A DNA stretch of 35,761 nt from Helicobacter cetorum (GTDB lineage: Bacteria; Campylobacterota; Campylobacteria; Campylobacterales; BB28): NCBI GenBank assembly GCA_022729755.1, contig DZAZ01000013.1:1-35761 (forward strand), given 5' to 3'. The position numbers and the translations under genes are program-made. Under the pieces are notes generated by a model that worked only from the letters and a program-made list of their open reading frames with translations, was not told the origin of the DNA and made no database searches. Shown here piece after piece: positions 15,784 through 24,502 of the stretch; positions within the stretch are counted from its first letter, which is position 1; each line of letters begins with the position of its first letter.

Positions 15784-17769
15784 GTGAATAAATTTAAATT
15801 AAATTCAAAATTTAAACCAGCAGGTGACCAACCAAATGCAATAGAAAGTTTAACTAATTCTATTACAAAAAATAATAAATATCAAACTTTGATAGGTGTT
15901 ACAGGAAGTGGTAAAACTTTCACAATGGCTAATATTATAGAAAGACTTCAAATTCCTACACTAATTATGACACATAATAAAACTTTAGCTTCACAACTTT
16001 ACAGCGAATTTAAGTCGTTTTTTCCAAATAATCATATTGAGTATTTTATAAGTTATTATGATTATTATCAACCTGAAGCTTACATTGCAAGACAAGATTT
16101 ATATATAGAAAAAGATAGTTCAATAAATGCCGAACTTGAGCGATTGCGAGTAAGTGCAACAGCTAGTTTATTAGAATTTGATGATGTTATTATTGTTGCT
16201 TCAGTTTCGGCTATTTATGGGCTTGGAAGTCCATATGAATATAAAAAAATGGTGCAACAACTTGAAATTGGACAAGAAATTAATCAAAGAGAATTGATGA
16301 AACGATTAATTTCAATGGGATATTCAAGAAATGATAACTATTTTGACAGAGGTGATTTTAGAGTAAATGGAGATGTAATTGATATATTTTTGGCTTATAG
16401 TGAAGATGAAGCTTTGAGAGTTGAATTTTTTGGAGATGAGATAGAAGCGATTTATAGCATTGAAGTAATTTCTAATCAAAAAATTAAAGAATTCAAAGCA
16501 ATTACAATTTATGCAGCAAATCAATTTATCGTAGAAGAAGAGCGATTAGCAATTGCAAAAAAAGAGATAGAACAAGAATTAGAAAAAAAATTAGAGTTTT
16601 ATAAAAATGAAAATAGAATGGTTGAATATCAGAGGCTTAAACAAAAATGTGAATTTGACTTAGAAATGATAGAAACTACTGGAATCTGCAAAGGCATTGA
16701 AAATTATTCAAGATATTTGACTGGTAAAAAAGAGGGGGAAACTCCATATTCAATGCTTGATTATTTTGAGATAAAAGGCAAAGAATATTTAGTAATAATC
16801 GATGAGTCTCACGTTAGTTTGCCACAATTTCGAGGAATGTATGCAGGAGATAGAAGTAGAAAAGAAGCACTGGTAGAGTATGGTTTTAGGCTTCCAAGTG
16901 CATTAGATAATCGTCCACTTAAATTTAATGAGTTTATAAATAAAGCTCCACATTATCTATTTGTTTCAGCAACTCCATCAAATGAAGAGTTAGAACTTTC
17001 AAAAAATAATATTGCTGAACAAATTATTAGACCAACTGGATTACTTGAACCAAAAATAGAAATAAAACCTATAAAAGAGCAAATTAACTTACTTCTTGAA
17101 GCTATAAAAATAACAATAGAAAAAAATGAGAGAGTTTTAGTAACAGTTTTAACTAAAAAAATGGCTGAAGAGTTGAGTAAATACTATCTTAATTTAGGCA
17201 TTAAAGTTGAATATATGCACTCTGAAATTGATGTAATTGAGCGAAATCAAATTATTAGAGGCTTAAGGACAGGAAAATTTGATGTACTTATTGGAATAAA
17301 TTTATTAAGAGAAGGACTTGATATTCCTGAAGTTAGCTTAGTTGCTATTTTAGATGCTGATAAAGAGGGATTTTTAAGAAGTGAAACTGCACTAATTCAA
17401 ACAATTGGAAGAGCTGCTAGAAATGTAAACTCTAAAGTTATACTTTTTGCCGATAAAATGACTAAATCTATACAAAAAGCTATTGAAATAATAGAGCATA
17501 GACGAGCTAAGCAAATTGAATTTAATAAAAAACACAATATTAGCCCTAAAACCACAGAAAGAAGGCTCGATGAAAATTTAAAAGAAGAGAGTGAGAGTTT
17601 AAACTTAAGTAAATCTTTGAAAAATAACTTTAATTCAAATTTAAGTAAGATAGAAAAAAAAGCTATTATTAAAGAACTTTCTATTAAAATGTTTGCAGAG
17701 GCTAAAAAATTAAATTTTGAAGAAGCCGCAAAATTAAGAGATGAAATAGAAAAAATCAAAAAATCTTAA
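15784..17769 (+). CDS. uvrB: Excinuclease ABC subunit B
   Basis: DNA-damage verification helicase of nucleotide excision repair; it works with UvrA and UvrC. The 661-aa protein has Walker [10 protein letters not shown] near residue 40, the beta-hairpin region [20 protein letters not shown] (about 94-113) that inserts between strands, Walker B/DESH near 340, [11 protein letters not shown] (motif III), and helicase motifs V and VI ([22 protein letters not shown]). It ends with the UVR domain ([19 protein letters not shown]), which binds UvrC. Start is GTG, with AAGG 6 bases upstream. It is followed 24 bases later by the csd3-like gene on the same strand. Confidence 0.98.
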   Translation: MNKFKLNSKFKPAGDQPNAIESLTNSITKNNKYQTLIGVTGSGKTFTMANIIERLQIPTLIMTHNKTLASQLYSEFKSFFPNNHIEYFISYYDYYQPEAYIARQDLYIEKDSSINAELERLRVSATASLLEFDDVIIVASVSAIYGLGSPYEYKKMVQQLEIGQEINQRELMKRLISMGYSRNDNYFDRGDFRVNGDVIDIFLAYSEDEALRVEFFGDEIEAIYSIEVISNQKIKEFKAITIYAANQFIVEEERLAIAKKEIEQELEKKLEFYKNENRMVEYQRLKQKCEFDLEMIETTGICKGIENYSRYLTGKKEGETPYSMLDYFEIKGKEYLVIIDESHVSLPQFRGMYAGDRSRKEALVEYGFRLPSALDNRPLKFNEFINKAPHYLFVSATPSNEELELSKNNIAEQIIRPTGLLEPKIEIKPIKEQINLLLEAIKITIEKNERVLVTVLTKKMAEELSKYYLNLGIKVEYMHSEIDVIERNQIIRGLRTGKFDVLIGINLLREGLDIPEVSLVAILDADKEGFLRSETALIQTIGRAARNVNSKVILFADKMTKSIQKAIEIIEHRRAKQIEFNKKHNISPKTTERRLDENLKEESESLNLSKSLKNNFNSNLSKIEKKAIIKELSIKMFAEAKKLNFEEAAKLRDEIEKIKKS

Positions 17770-17793
17770 AAAAAACTACTATAGGATTTGTGT

Positions 17794-18984
17794 ATGAAAA
17801 GGATTTTCTTTTTGTTTTTACTTTGTTTTACAACACTGTTTGGTGCTCATGTAGAAGAGCTAAAGTGGGGAAATGGTGAAACATTTCTAACATTTTTAGA
17901 GAAATACTCTATCCCAACTAGTATTTATTACGATGATTTAGATAGAGAGGATAAAGAGTTAGTAGCAGAAATAAGGGCAACTCAACCATATCATATTTTA
18001 AAAGATAGTAAAGATGAGTTTGAACAAGCTCTAATTCCAATTAGTGAAGAGATGCAAATTCATATTTCTAAAGATGATAATAGTTTTAAAGTCAGTATTA
18101 TTCCAATTAATTATGAATTAAAAGAGCAATCTTTAACTCTCTCACTTACCTCTTCTCCATATCAAGATATCGTCAATACTACTGGAAATGTCGCACTTGC
18201 CAATGAGTTTATTTCAGCTTATGGAAAAAGCATAGATTTTAGAAAAGAGTTACAAAAAAGCGATAAATTAGCAGTACTTTATACTCAAAAATATAGACTT
18301 GGTAAACTTTTTGGTGAACCTAAAATCGAAGCTACTATGATTGAAACAAAAGGTAAAGAAAATTATCTATTTTTATATAGTGATGGCAGGTATTATAGCG
18401 ATGAAGGTATTGCACTTGATGGTACATTTTTGACAGTTCCACTTCAATATAAACGAATTTCATCAAACTTTACACTCAAAAGATGGCATCCTGTTTTACA
18501 CAGATTTAGAGCTCATTTAGGTGTTGATTATGCAGCTCCAACTGGAACTCCAATAAAATCAGCAGGTGAGGGTCAAGTTATTTTTAAAGGTACAAAGGGT
18601 GGGTATGGTAATACTGTAATTATCGCTCATGCTGATAGTTTTCAAACTCTTTATGGACATTTAAATGATTACAAAAATGGATTAAAAGTTGGAACAAAAG
18701 TAAAACAAGGCGATTTAATCGGATATGTTGGCTCGACTGGACTTAGTACTGGAGCTCATTTACACTTTGGTGTTTATAAAAATGCAAAAGCTATAAACCC
18801 TGAAAATGCAGTTGAAATAGCAAAAGAATTAGCTCCTCAAAACAAAAAAGAGTTCTTAGTAATGGCAAAAGAAAATAAAAATTCAATTAAAAGTGCAATT
18901 GCCAACAATTTAACTCCTCAAAAAGTTAGAAAAGATTTTATGTATTTAGTTAGAATTGACTCTCAAAATTCAATTCAAAACTAA
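17794..18984 (+). CDS. M23 peptidoglycan peptidase of the Csd3/Pgp3 type
   Basis: Exported zinc peptidase (396 aa) resembling Helicobacter Csd3 and Campylobacter Pgp3, DD-endopeptidase/carboxypeptidases that shape the helical cell. A signal peptide covers residues 1-17. Residues about 20-220 form the N-terminal regulatory region of that family. The LytM domain shows all ligands: H241 and D245 in HLGVDY, H289 in LYGHL, and H324 in AHLHFG. The start was moved to the ATG at 17794: AGGA lies 7 bases before it, whereas the TTG at 17788 lacks this. It follows uvrB closely and may be cotranscribed. The size and full-length domain plan, not only the M23 domain, support the Csd3 call. Confidence 0.87.
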   Translation: MKRIFFLFLLCFTTLFGAHVEELKWGNGETFLTFLEKYSIPTSIYYDDLDREDKELVAEIRATQPYHILKDSKDEFEQALIPISEEMQIHISKDDNSFKVSIIPINYELKEQSLTLSLTSSPYQDIVNTTGNVALANEFISAYGKSIDFRKELQKSDKLAVLYTQKYRLGKLFGEPKIEATMIETKGKENYLFLYSDGRYYSDEGIALDGTFLTVPLQYKRISSNFTLKRWHPVLHRFRAHLGVDYAAPTGTPIKSAGEGQVIFKGTKGGYGNTVIIAHADSFQTLYGHLNDYKNGLKVGTKVKQGDLIGYVGSTGLSTGAHLHFGVYKNAKAINPENAVEIAKELAPQNKKEFLVMAKENKNSIKSAIANNLTPQKVRKDFMYLVRIDSQNSIQN

Positions 18985-19024
18985 AATTTTTTATCTAATT
19001 TTCTCACTTTTTTTAAATTTAATC

Positions 19025-19053
19025 TTGACAAATTAATTTCTTTAGGCTATAAT
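19025..19053 (+). promoter_or_regulatory. Consensus sigma-70 promoter of tRNA-Met
   Basis: TTGACA (19025-19030) and TATAAT (19048-19053), both perfect, with 17 bases between. This is the only fully consensus -35/-10 pair I saw in the window. It ends 20 bases before the tRNA, suiting a strong stable-RNA gene. Confidence 0.85.
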
Positions 19054-19073
19054 TTCATCCACATAAGAAAGAT

Positions 19074-19150
19074 GGCTAGATAGCTCAGCTGGCTAGAGCG
19101 CTGGTCTCATAAGCCGGAGGTCGGGAGTTCGAGTCTCCCTCTCGCTACCA
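19074..19150 (+). tRNA. tRNA-Met (anticodon CAT), unusual acceptor stem
   Basis: A 77-base cloverleaf with encoded CCA. The D arm is GCTC..GAGC. The anticodon stem CTGGT/GCCGG closes the loop CTCATAA, with CAT at 19108-19110. The T arm is GGGAG-TTCGAGT-CTCCC. The acceptor strands are GGCTAGA and TCTCGCT, which leave a G-U at 1-72 and a T-C mismatch at 4-69; the other five pairs hold. It lacks the three G-C pairs in the anticodon stem expected of an initiator, so elongator Met is favoured; a tRNA-Ile2 with modified CAT cannot be ruled out. It is driven by a consensus promoter. Confidence 0.88.
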
Positions 19151-19286
19151 TTTAATTTTTATGCTTCATTTTTTATAAATCCAATATTTTTTAAATATAT
19201 TTATCTAATTAACTTAAATAAAATAATTAATCATTGTTTTTAAATTAAGAAAATTAAATTTTTAATACTTGAGATGATTTTTTTGT

Positions 19287-19292
19287 TATAAT
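19287..19292 (+). promoter_or_regulatory. -10 box for the FBPase-like gene
   Basis: TATAAT 31 bases ahead of the ATG, with AAAAAGGAT as ribosome binding site between them. The rest of the 172-base gap after tRNA-Met is AT-rich and shows nothing else. Confidence 0.45.
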
Positions 19293-19322
19293 AAAGTTAG
19301 TTAAATCTAAAAAGGATAATTT

Positions 19323-20078
19323 ATGGATTTTGTAGTTGAAGCTATAAAAAATGCAGTAGTTGAAATAGATGAAGCTATTTTAAATTTTAATTTTTTCGAT
19401 AGTGGTTTGTTTGATGAGGCTGTGAATGAAATTATAAAAAAGCACTTTTCAAAAGTTGAAACTATCAAACACATAATTAGAAAAAAAGATAAAAAAGAGA
19501 TAAAAATTAATGAAGATGGGCAATTTATTATAACTTATATTGATATAGATGATATGGATAATACCCAAATCAATTGGAGTTTTGGTTCACTTTTTATTGT
19601 TTATAAAAATTCTATTTCAAAAGATAATATCAATGAAGTAATTTATGCTGTTTATGGACCTAGAACTGAACTTGTTGTAACAAAGGATGCACCTGAAGTT
19701 TTTATTTTAGAAAGTAATAAAACCTTTAATTCTAAAAAATTTGTAACAATACAAGAAAAAGGTAAAATTGTCTCTTTTGGAAGTTATCTTTTTACACTAG
19801 AGCCAAAATATGAAGAGTTAATTCAATCACTTATAAATGAAGAGTATAGACTTCGTCACTCTCACTCACTAATTATGGATATAAATTTTATATTTTTAAA
19901 ACACGGTGGACTTTTACTACTTGACCCTCGACGACTTGACCCAATTTTTGACCTATTTGGATTTGAATATCTATTTGAAAAAGCAGGAACAAATAAACTT
20001 GAAAACTCTATCGACAATCCCGTGTTTTTTGGCTCAAATTATGAAGTAAATAAAGTAAAAGAGTTAAGAAAAAGTTAA
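19323..20078 (+). CDS. Fructose-1,6-bisphosphatase class I homologue lacking catalytic motifs
   Basis: A 251-aa intact protein whose order of segments follows class I FBPase: HFSKVETIKHI (41-51), WSFGSLFIVYK, AVYGPRTELVVT (110-121), EKGKIVSFGS, YRLRHSHSLIMDINFIFLKHGG (175-196), FEYLFEKAG and the terminal FFGSNYEV. The metal and phosphate sites are not kept. The DPLDGSS loop reads IDIDDMD (73-79), losing the first Asp and the Gly-Ser pair; the SEE acidic pair before it reads as RKKDK; and an N-terminal segment with KLD-type ligands is missing. Activity as FBPase is thus unlikely. It may be a paralogue that became a regulator, or a slowly decaying copy, though there is no frameshift or stop. 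It has its own -10 and a good AAGGAT ribosome binding site. Confidence 0.75.
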   Translation: MDFVVEAIKNAVVEIDEAILNFNFFDSGLFDEAVNEIIKKHFSKVETIKHIIRKKDKKEIKINEDGQFIITYIDIDDMDNTQINWSFGSLFIVYKNSISKDNINEVIYAVYGPRTELVVTKDAPEVFILESNKTFNSKKFVTIQEKGKIVSFGSYLFTLEPKYEELIQSLINEEYRLRHSHSLIMDINFIFLKHGGLLLLDPRRLDPIFDLFGFEYLFEKAGTNKLENSIDNPVFFGSNYEVNKVKELRKS

Positions 20079-20161
20079 TTTTTTTTGCTTACTTTTTGTC
20101 TAAGTTCTATTTTGATATACTCTTTTAAATTACATAATCACAGATTGTAGCAAGGAAATTG

Positions 20162-21253
20162 ATGACTTTACAACCATTAAAAATTGGAAAATACACTCTC
20201 AAATATCCCATTATACAGGGAGGTATGGGAGTTGGAATTAGTTGGGATAAATTAGCTGGAAATGTTTCACTTGAAGGTGGACTTGGAGTTATCAGTTGTG
20301 TTGGAACTGGATATTATGAAAATCAAAAATATGTAGAAAATCAATCATTTCAAAGACCACTTGATACTATAAATTTTTATTCACAAAAAGCTCTTGTCAA
20401 AATATTTGAAAATGCTAGAAAAATTTGTGCAGATGCTCCACTTGGTGCAAATATACTTTATGCAATAAATGATTATGCAAGAGTTGTAAAAGATGCTTGT
20501 GAAGCTGGAGCAAACATCATAATTACTGGTGCTGGATTACCACTAAATTTACCTGAACTTACAATTAATTTTAAAGATGTGGCACTTGTACCAATTGTCT
20601 CAAGTGCAAAAGCACTTAAATTAATTTGCAAAAGATGGCAACAAAGATACAATAGATTGCCTGATGCTGTTATTTTAGAAGGTCCACTTAGTGGTGGGCA
20701 TCAAGGATTTAAATTTGAAGATTGCACAAAAGAAGAGTATCAGCTTGAGAATTTAATTCCAAATGTTGTAGCTGAAGCCAAAAAATGGGGAGATATTCCA
20801 GTTATTGCAGCTGGAGGAATTTGGGATAAAAACGATATAGAAAAAGTTATGAAACTAGGTGCCAGCGGTGTTCAAATGGGAACGAGATTTATCGGAACCT
20901 TTGAATGCGATGCAAATGATGAATTTAAAGAAATTTTAATAAAAGCAACAAAAGATGATATTACTCTCTTAAAATCGCCTGTTGGCTATCCTGCAAGAGG
21001 AGTAAAAACAAATCTTTTTAATTTAATCGAAAATAAAACTGCTCCATCAATAAAATGTATCAGCAATTGTGTATCACCTTGTAATCGTGGCGAAGAGGCT
21101 AAAGCTGTCGGTTATTGCATTGCCGACAGATTGAGCGATGCATTTATTGGAGACAAGGAAAAAGGCTTATTTTTCAGTGGTTCTAATGGATTTAAAATAG
21201 AAAAAATAATTTCCGTAAAAGAGTTAATAAGGAGGTTAGTAAACGGTGAATAG
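20162..21253 (+). CDS. fabX: FabX-type decanoyl-ACP dehydrogenase/isomerase (nitronate monooxygenase family)
   Basis: FMN-dependent protein of 363 aa. General annotation would be nitronate monooxygenase (2-nitropropane dioxygenase), but the features fit Helicobacter FabX, which puts the double bond into fatty acids in organisms lacking FabA/FabB-type routes. Seen: PIIQGGMGVGISWDKLAGNV at 16-35; the active-site His180 in LEGPLSGGHQGF; the flavin phosphate loop AAGGIWD and LGASGVQMGTRF; and a C-terminal Cys cluster CISNCVSPCNRGEEAKAVGYC that suits the [4Fe-4S] site of FabX and is absent from true nitronate monooxygenases. Start is the ATG at 20162 behind AAGGA. The following amidase gene begins 8 bases before its stop, so the two form an operon. 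Confidence 0.82.
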   Translation: MTLQPLKIGKYTLKYPIIQGGMGVGISWDKLAGNVSLEGGLGVISCVGTGYYENQKYVENQSFQRPLDTINFYSQKALVKIFENARKICADAPLGANILYAINDYARVVKDACEAGANIIITGAGLPLNLPELTINFKDVALVPIVSSAKALKLICKRWQQRYNRLPDAVILEGPLSGGHQGFKFEDCTKEEYQLENLIPNVVAEAKKWGDIPVIAAGGIWDKNDIEKVMKLGASGVQMGTRFIGTFECDANDEFKEILIKATKDDITLLKSPVGYPARGVKTNLFNLIENKTAPSIKCISNCVSPCNRGEEAKAVGYCIADRLSDAFIGDKEKGLFFSGSNGFKIEKIISVKELIRRLVNGE

Positions 21254-22349
21254 AAAAAGCTTTTTGAAATTTAGTCTATTTCTTTTTCTAACTTTTATTA
21301 CTAATATGTGGGCAAAATCTAATAAAGAACTTAAAATTAATAAAATAGAAATACTTGATAGCGAAATTTTTATTTATTTTGATGATGTTATTTTAGATTC
21401 AGATGTAAAAAGCATTGAAGTAAATGATAAAAAAAGAGGTAATTATAAAAGAATTATTGATTTAAGTGCACAACTTGCCATTGAGCCAATTCTTCAAAAT
21501 CATAATTTAATTAAGCAAATTAGAATTTCGCAATTTCAAAGTAATGTAGTAAGAATCGTTTTAAGCGATGATAAAGAGATGAATTTAAAATATGATTTCA
21601 GCGAAAGTATTTTTAAAATTGCACTCGATAAAGCTCCACAAATAGCTTCAATTAGTAGAAAAATTAACACAAAAGGTAAAATTGTAGTAATTGATGCGGG
21701 TCACGGTGGAAAAGATTCTGGAGCTGTGGCTGATAGAAAACTAGAAAAAGTTTGTGTTTTAGACATCGCCTTAAAAACTAGAGCTGAATTAAAAGCGAAA
21801 GGTTATCAAGTCTATTTAACAAGAGAAAATGATAATTTTATCGACTTGCAAAATAGAACAAAATTAGCAAATAAACAAAGGGCTGATATTTTTATCTCTA
21901 TTCACGCAAATGCCGTTCCAAGAGGACAATCTACAAGTTTAAATGGAATAGAAACTTATTTTCTCTCACCAGCTAGAAGTGAAAAAGCAAAAAGAATTGC
22001 AGCACTTGAAAATAAACAAACTCTAAAAGATGTAAATCAATTTTCGCAAAATGTACTTTTAAATGTTTTAAATCACCGAAGAATTATCGAATCAAATAAA
22101 CTAGCAATAGATGTACAAAGATATATGCTCTCAAGCTTAAAAGATAAATTCAAACAAATAACTGACGGTGGTGTAAGAGAAGCCCCATTTTGGGTACTTG
22201 TTGGAGCTCAAATGCCTGCTGTATTAATTGAAGTTGGTTATATTACAAATGCTAATGATAGAAAAATGCTTTTTAGCGATACATATCAATCTCAATTAGC
22301 AAGAGGAATTGCAGATGGAGTTGAAGGCTATTTCATAAAAAATAGCTAA
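21246..22349 (+). CDS. N-acetylmuramoyl-L-alanine amidase (Amidase_3)
   Basis: Periplasmic zinc amidase that removes peptide stems from peptidoglycan at cell separation, AmiA/AmiC family. The 367-aa protein has a signal peptide (about 1-23), an AMIN-like region (about 30-130) for envelope targeting, and the catalytic domain from about 145. Zinc ligands: H153 in DAGHGG, E167 in KLEKV and H220 in SIHAN; the catalytic Glu is E329 in LIEVGYITN. A helix inserted at about 240-305 is typical of autoinhibited amidases of this class. Start is GTG with GGAGG 10 bases upstream, overlapping the end of fabX by 8 bases. It converges on hemE with a 6-base gap. Confidence 0.93.
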   Translation: MNRKSFLKFSLFLFLTFITNMWAKSNKELKINKIEILDSEIFIYFDDVILDSDVKSIEVNDKKRGNYKRIIDLSAQLAIEPILQNHNLIKQIRISQFQSNVVRIVLSDDKEMNLKYDFSESIFKIALDKAPQIASISRKINTKGKIVVIDAGHGGKDSGAVADRKLEKVCVLDIALKTRAELKAKGYQVYLTRENDNFIDLQNRTKLANKQRADIFISIHANAVPRGQSTSLNGIETYFLSPARSEKAKRIAALENKQTLKDVNQFSQNVLLNVLNHRRIIESNKLAIDVQRYMLSSLKDKFKQITDGGVREAPFWVLVGAQMPAVLIEVGYITNANDRKMLFSDTYQSQLARGIADGVEGYFIKNS

Positions 22350-22355
22350 AAACTC

Positions 22356-23378
22356 TTAATCCCTTTTACTTAACTCATGCACTCTTTTAACTAAATATTT
22401 TGCATTCTCAACTGGTAAATCTGGTATCATTCCGTGTCCGAGATTAAAAATATGTCCCTCTTTTCCCATCACATCAAATATTTTACTAAGCCCAATATCT
22501 ATCGCTTCTTTCGAGTAAAGTCTTGCTGGTTCAAGATTTCCTTGAAGCACATATTTACTTCCAAGTTTTTCTTTTGCAAGTTCAATCGGAGTAGACCAAT
22601 CAACTCCAAAAACATCAAAATTTCCATCAATTCTATCAAGATAACCACTAATTCCTTTTGGAAAAACAATAATCGGAATATGAGGATATTTCGGCTTAAT
22701 ATAATCACAAATCTCTTTAATATATTTCCAACTAAATTCAAAATAAACATCTTCTTCAAGTGCCGAAGCCCACGAGTCAAATATTTGAATAGCATCAACA
22801 CCTGATTGAATTTGTTTTTCTAAATATAATTTCACTGAATGAGTTGTGATTTTTAAGAGTTTATGAATAAAATCTGGATTTTTATAAATCTCTTTTTTGA
22901 TGATATTATAAGTTTTTGTGCCTTGACCCTCAACCATATAAGTTGCAAGTGTCCAAGGAGCACCACTAAAACCGATTAAAGGCTTATCGTTATGAAGTTT
23001 TTCTTTGATTAATTTAATCGTATCATAAACATAAGTTAATTTTTCAGTACAATTCTCATCTAATTTGCATAAATTTGACTCATCTTTTATTGGAGAGCTA
23101 AAAACTGGACCTTCACCTTTTATAAAGCTTAAATCCATTCCCATTTCAAGTGGCACAACTAAAATATCACTAAACAAAATCGCTGCATCAACTCCTAAAA
23201 TATCAACTGGTTGAAGTGTAACTTCGGCAGCTAATTCAGGGGCTTTGCAAAGGCTCAAAAAATCACCAGCTTGATTTCTAACTTTCATATATTCAGGCAA
23301 ATATCTCCCAGCTTGTCTCATCATCCAAATAGGAGTGTATGGGGTTTGCTTTCTAAAACAAGCATCAATAAAAATCAT
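22356..23378 (-). CDS. hemE: Uroporphyrinogen decarboxylase
   Basis: Cytosolic heme-pathway enzyme that turns uroporphyrinogen III into coproporphyrinogen III. The 340-aa protein has the substrate-binding [15 protein letters not shown] near residues 16-30, [15 protein letters not shown] near 70-85 with the catalytic Asp, [16 protein letters not shown] near 140-155, and the C-terminal [20 protein letters not shown]. The ATG at 23378 is preferred because GGAG lies 8 bases before it; the TTG at 23390 overlaps that ribosome binding site. It follows the two-component genes on the same strand after a 107-base gap, so common transcription is uncertain. Confidence 0.97.
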   Translation of the reverse strand: MIFIDACFRKQTPYTPIWMMRQAGRYLPEYMKVRNQAGDFLSLCKAPELAAEVTLQPVDILGVDAAILFSDILVVPLEMGMDLSFIKGEGPVFSSPIKDESNLCKLDENCTEKLTYVYDTIKLIKEKLHNDKPLIGFSGAPWTLATYMVEGQGTKTYNIIKKEIYKNPDFIHKLLKITTHSVKLYLEKQIQSGVDAIQIFDSWASALEEDVYFEFSWKYIKEICDYIKPKYPHIPIIVFPKGISGYLDRIDGNFDVFGVDWSTPIELAKEKLGSKYVLQGNLEPARLYSKEAIDIGLSKIFDVMGKEGHIFNLGHGMIPDLPVENAKYLVKRVHELSKRD

Positions 23379-23485
23379 TTTTCTCTCCAATATTTTTAAA
23401 TTTTTACTTTATTTTAGCAAGTTAATACTTTAAACACTCTATGTGAACTTAAATTTTAAAAAAAATTGACTATGTTATAATTATG

Positions 23486-24502
23486 TCAAAAAAATTCAAC
23501 TATCCCTTCAATATCCCCATCTTTTTTAATTAAAATATTTAAAATTTGATTAAATGAAACTACGATTGCATCAGATTCAAACATTTCATTTCTTGAATAT
23601 ATCCCTTTTTGAGTAAGTGATTTCAACCAATTATCTAAATTTTTTGGAACTGCTTCTAAAAATGCCACTAAAAGTTCCACATCTTTTTCTAAAATAACAT
23701 CTATATTTTCTCTCATTTCATTTATGAAATTTTTAAATATTATTTCTATCTTTAAAAATAAATCAATTTTAAAAGTTGTGTTTGTAACTAATTTTATAAT
23801 CTTTTCAAGTTCGTTAATAAAATTAATTAAAGACTTTCTCTTATCTGACATAACAGAGGGTATCATTGAATCTAAATAATCAATCATATCTTTTATGTCA
23901 CTAATGCTTTCATCAAGAAATAAAACAGATTGAAGTAAGATAGGAGTTTTTTCTTCTCTAACACTTGGCTTAAACCACTCATAATCCAAATTACTCTCTT
24001 TAGTATCAAAAACTATTATAGCTTTTTGAACTAAATTAAATCGTTGTTCCTTTTCTAAATTTTCTATTTTTTCTTTTAGTTTTTTTTGATATTCAGATAT
24101 TAGTGTTTCTAAATAAATAGTTTTTATAATATTAAATATAGTATCAAGCAAAATTTTTGGGTCAATTGGTTTTAAGATAAATTTATCAATTCCTATATTT
24201 ATAAGTTCAATCAATTTATCAGAATCGTTATGAGCTGATAAAACCATAATGTGTTGATTATAATCAACCTCTTTTATGTATTTAGCAAGTTCAATTCCAT
24301 TCATTTTTGGCATTTTTATATCTGTTAAGACTATATTAAAAACTCCATTTGCATATTTTTCTTTAGCTTCTAATCCATTTTCTGCTAAAGTTACACTTTT
24401 AAATTTCTTCTCCAAAATTTGTTTTAAGTTTTCTCGTGCAATCTCTTCATCTTCAACTACTAAAATATTTATATTAGACTTTGCAAAAGCTTTTAAATTC
24501 AT
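23486..24502 (-). CDS. Response regulator with an unrecognised helical output region
   Basis: A 338-aa protein. Residues 11-125 form a receiver domain: acidic pocket E17/D18, phosphoacceptor D61 in VLTDIKMPKM, SAHND for the conserved Ser/Thr, and KPID for the Lys. The rest (about 130-338) has no DNA-binding, GGDEF, EAL or HD-GYP motif; it is probably helical, beginning with a coiled coil (YQKKLKEKIENLEKEQRF) and with many acidic/hydrophobic helices. Such a region could be a dimerising or phosphotransfer module, but I do not recognise it. The start ATG overlaps the stop of the upstream REC-histidine kinase by 4 bases, so this protein is a likely phosphorylation target of that kinase. Both receivers are similar and may be duplicates. 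Confidence 0.85.
   Translation of the reverse strand: MNLKAFAKSNINILVVEDEEIARENLKQILEKKFKSVTLAENGLEAKEKYANGVFNIVLTDIKMPKMNGIELAKYIKEVDYNQHIMVLSAHNDSDKLIELINIGIDKFILKPIDPKILLDTIFNIIKTIYLETLISEYQKKLKEKIENLEKEQRFNLVQKAIIVFDTKESNLDYEWFKPSVREEKTPILLQSVLFLDESISDIKDMIDYLDSMIPSVMSDKRKSLINFINELEKIIKLVTNTTFKIDLFLKIEIIFKNFINEMRENIDVILEKDVELLVAFLEAVPKNLDNWLKSLTQKGIYSRNEMFESDAIVVSFNQILNILIKKDGDIEGIVEFF

Noticed and set aside
17397-17759. Minus-strand 120-codon open frame opposite uvrB
   Set aside because: Hydrophobic shadow of the charged uvrB C-terminus; uvrB is certain.
23466-23481. TTGACT and TATAAT on the plus strand between hemE and the response regulator
   Set aside because: Spacing of only 4 bases and no rightward gene follows.
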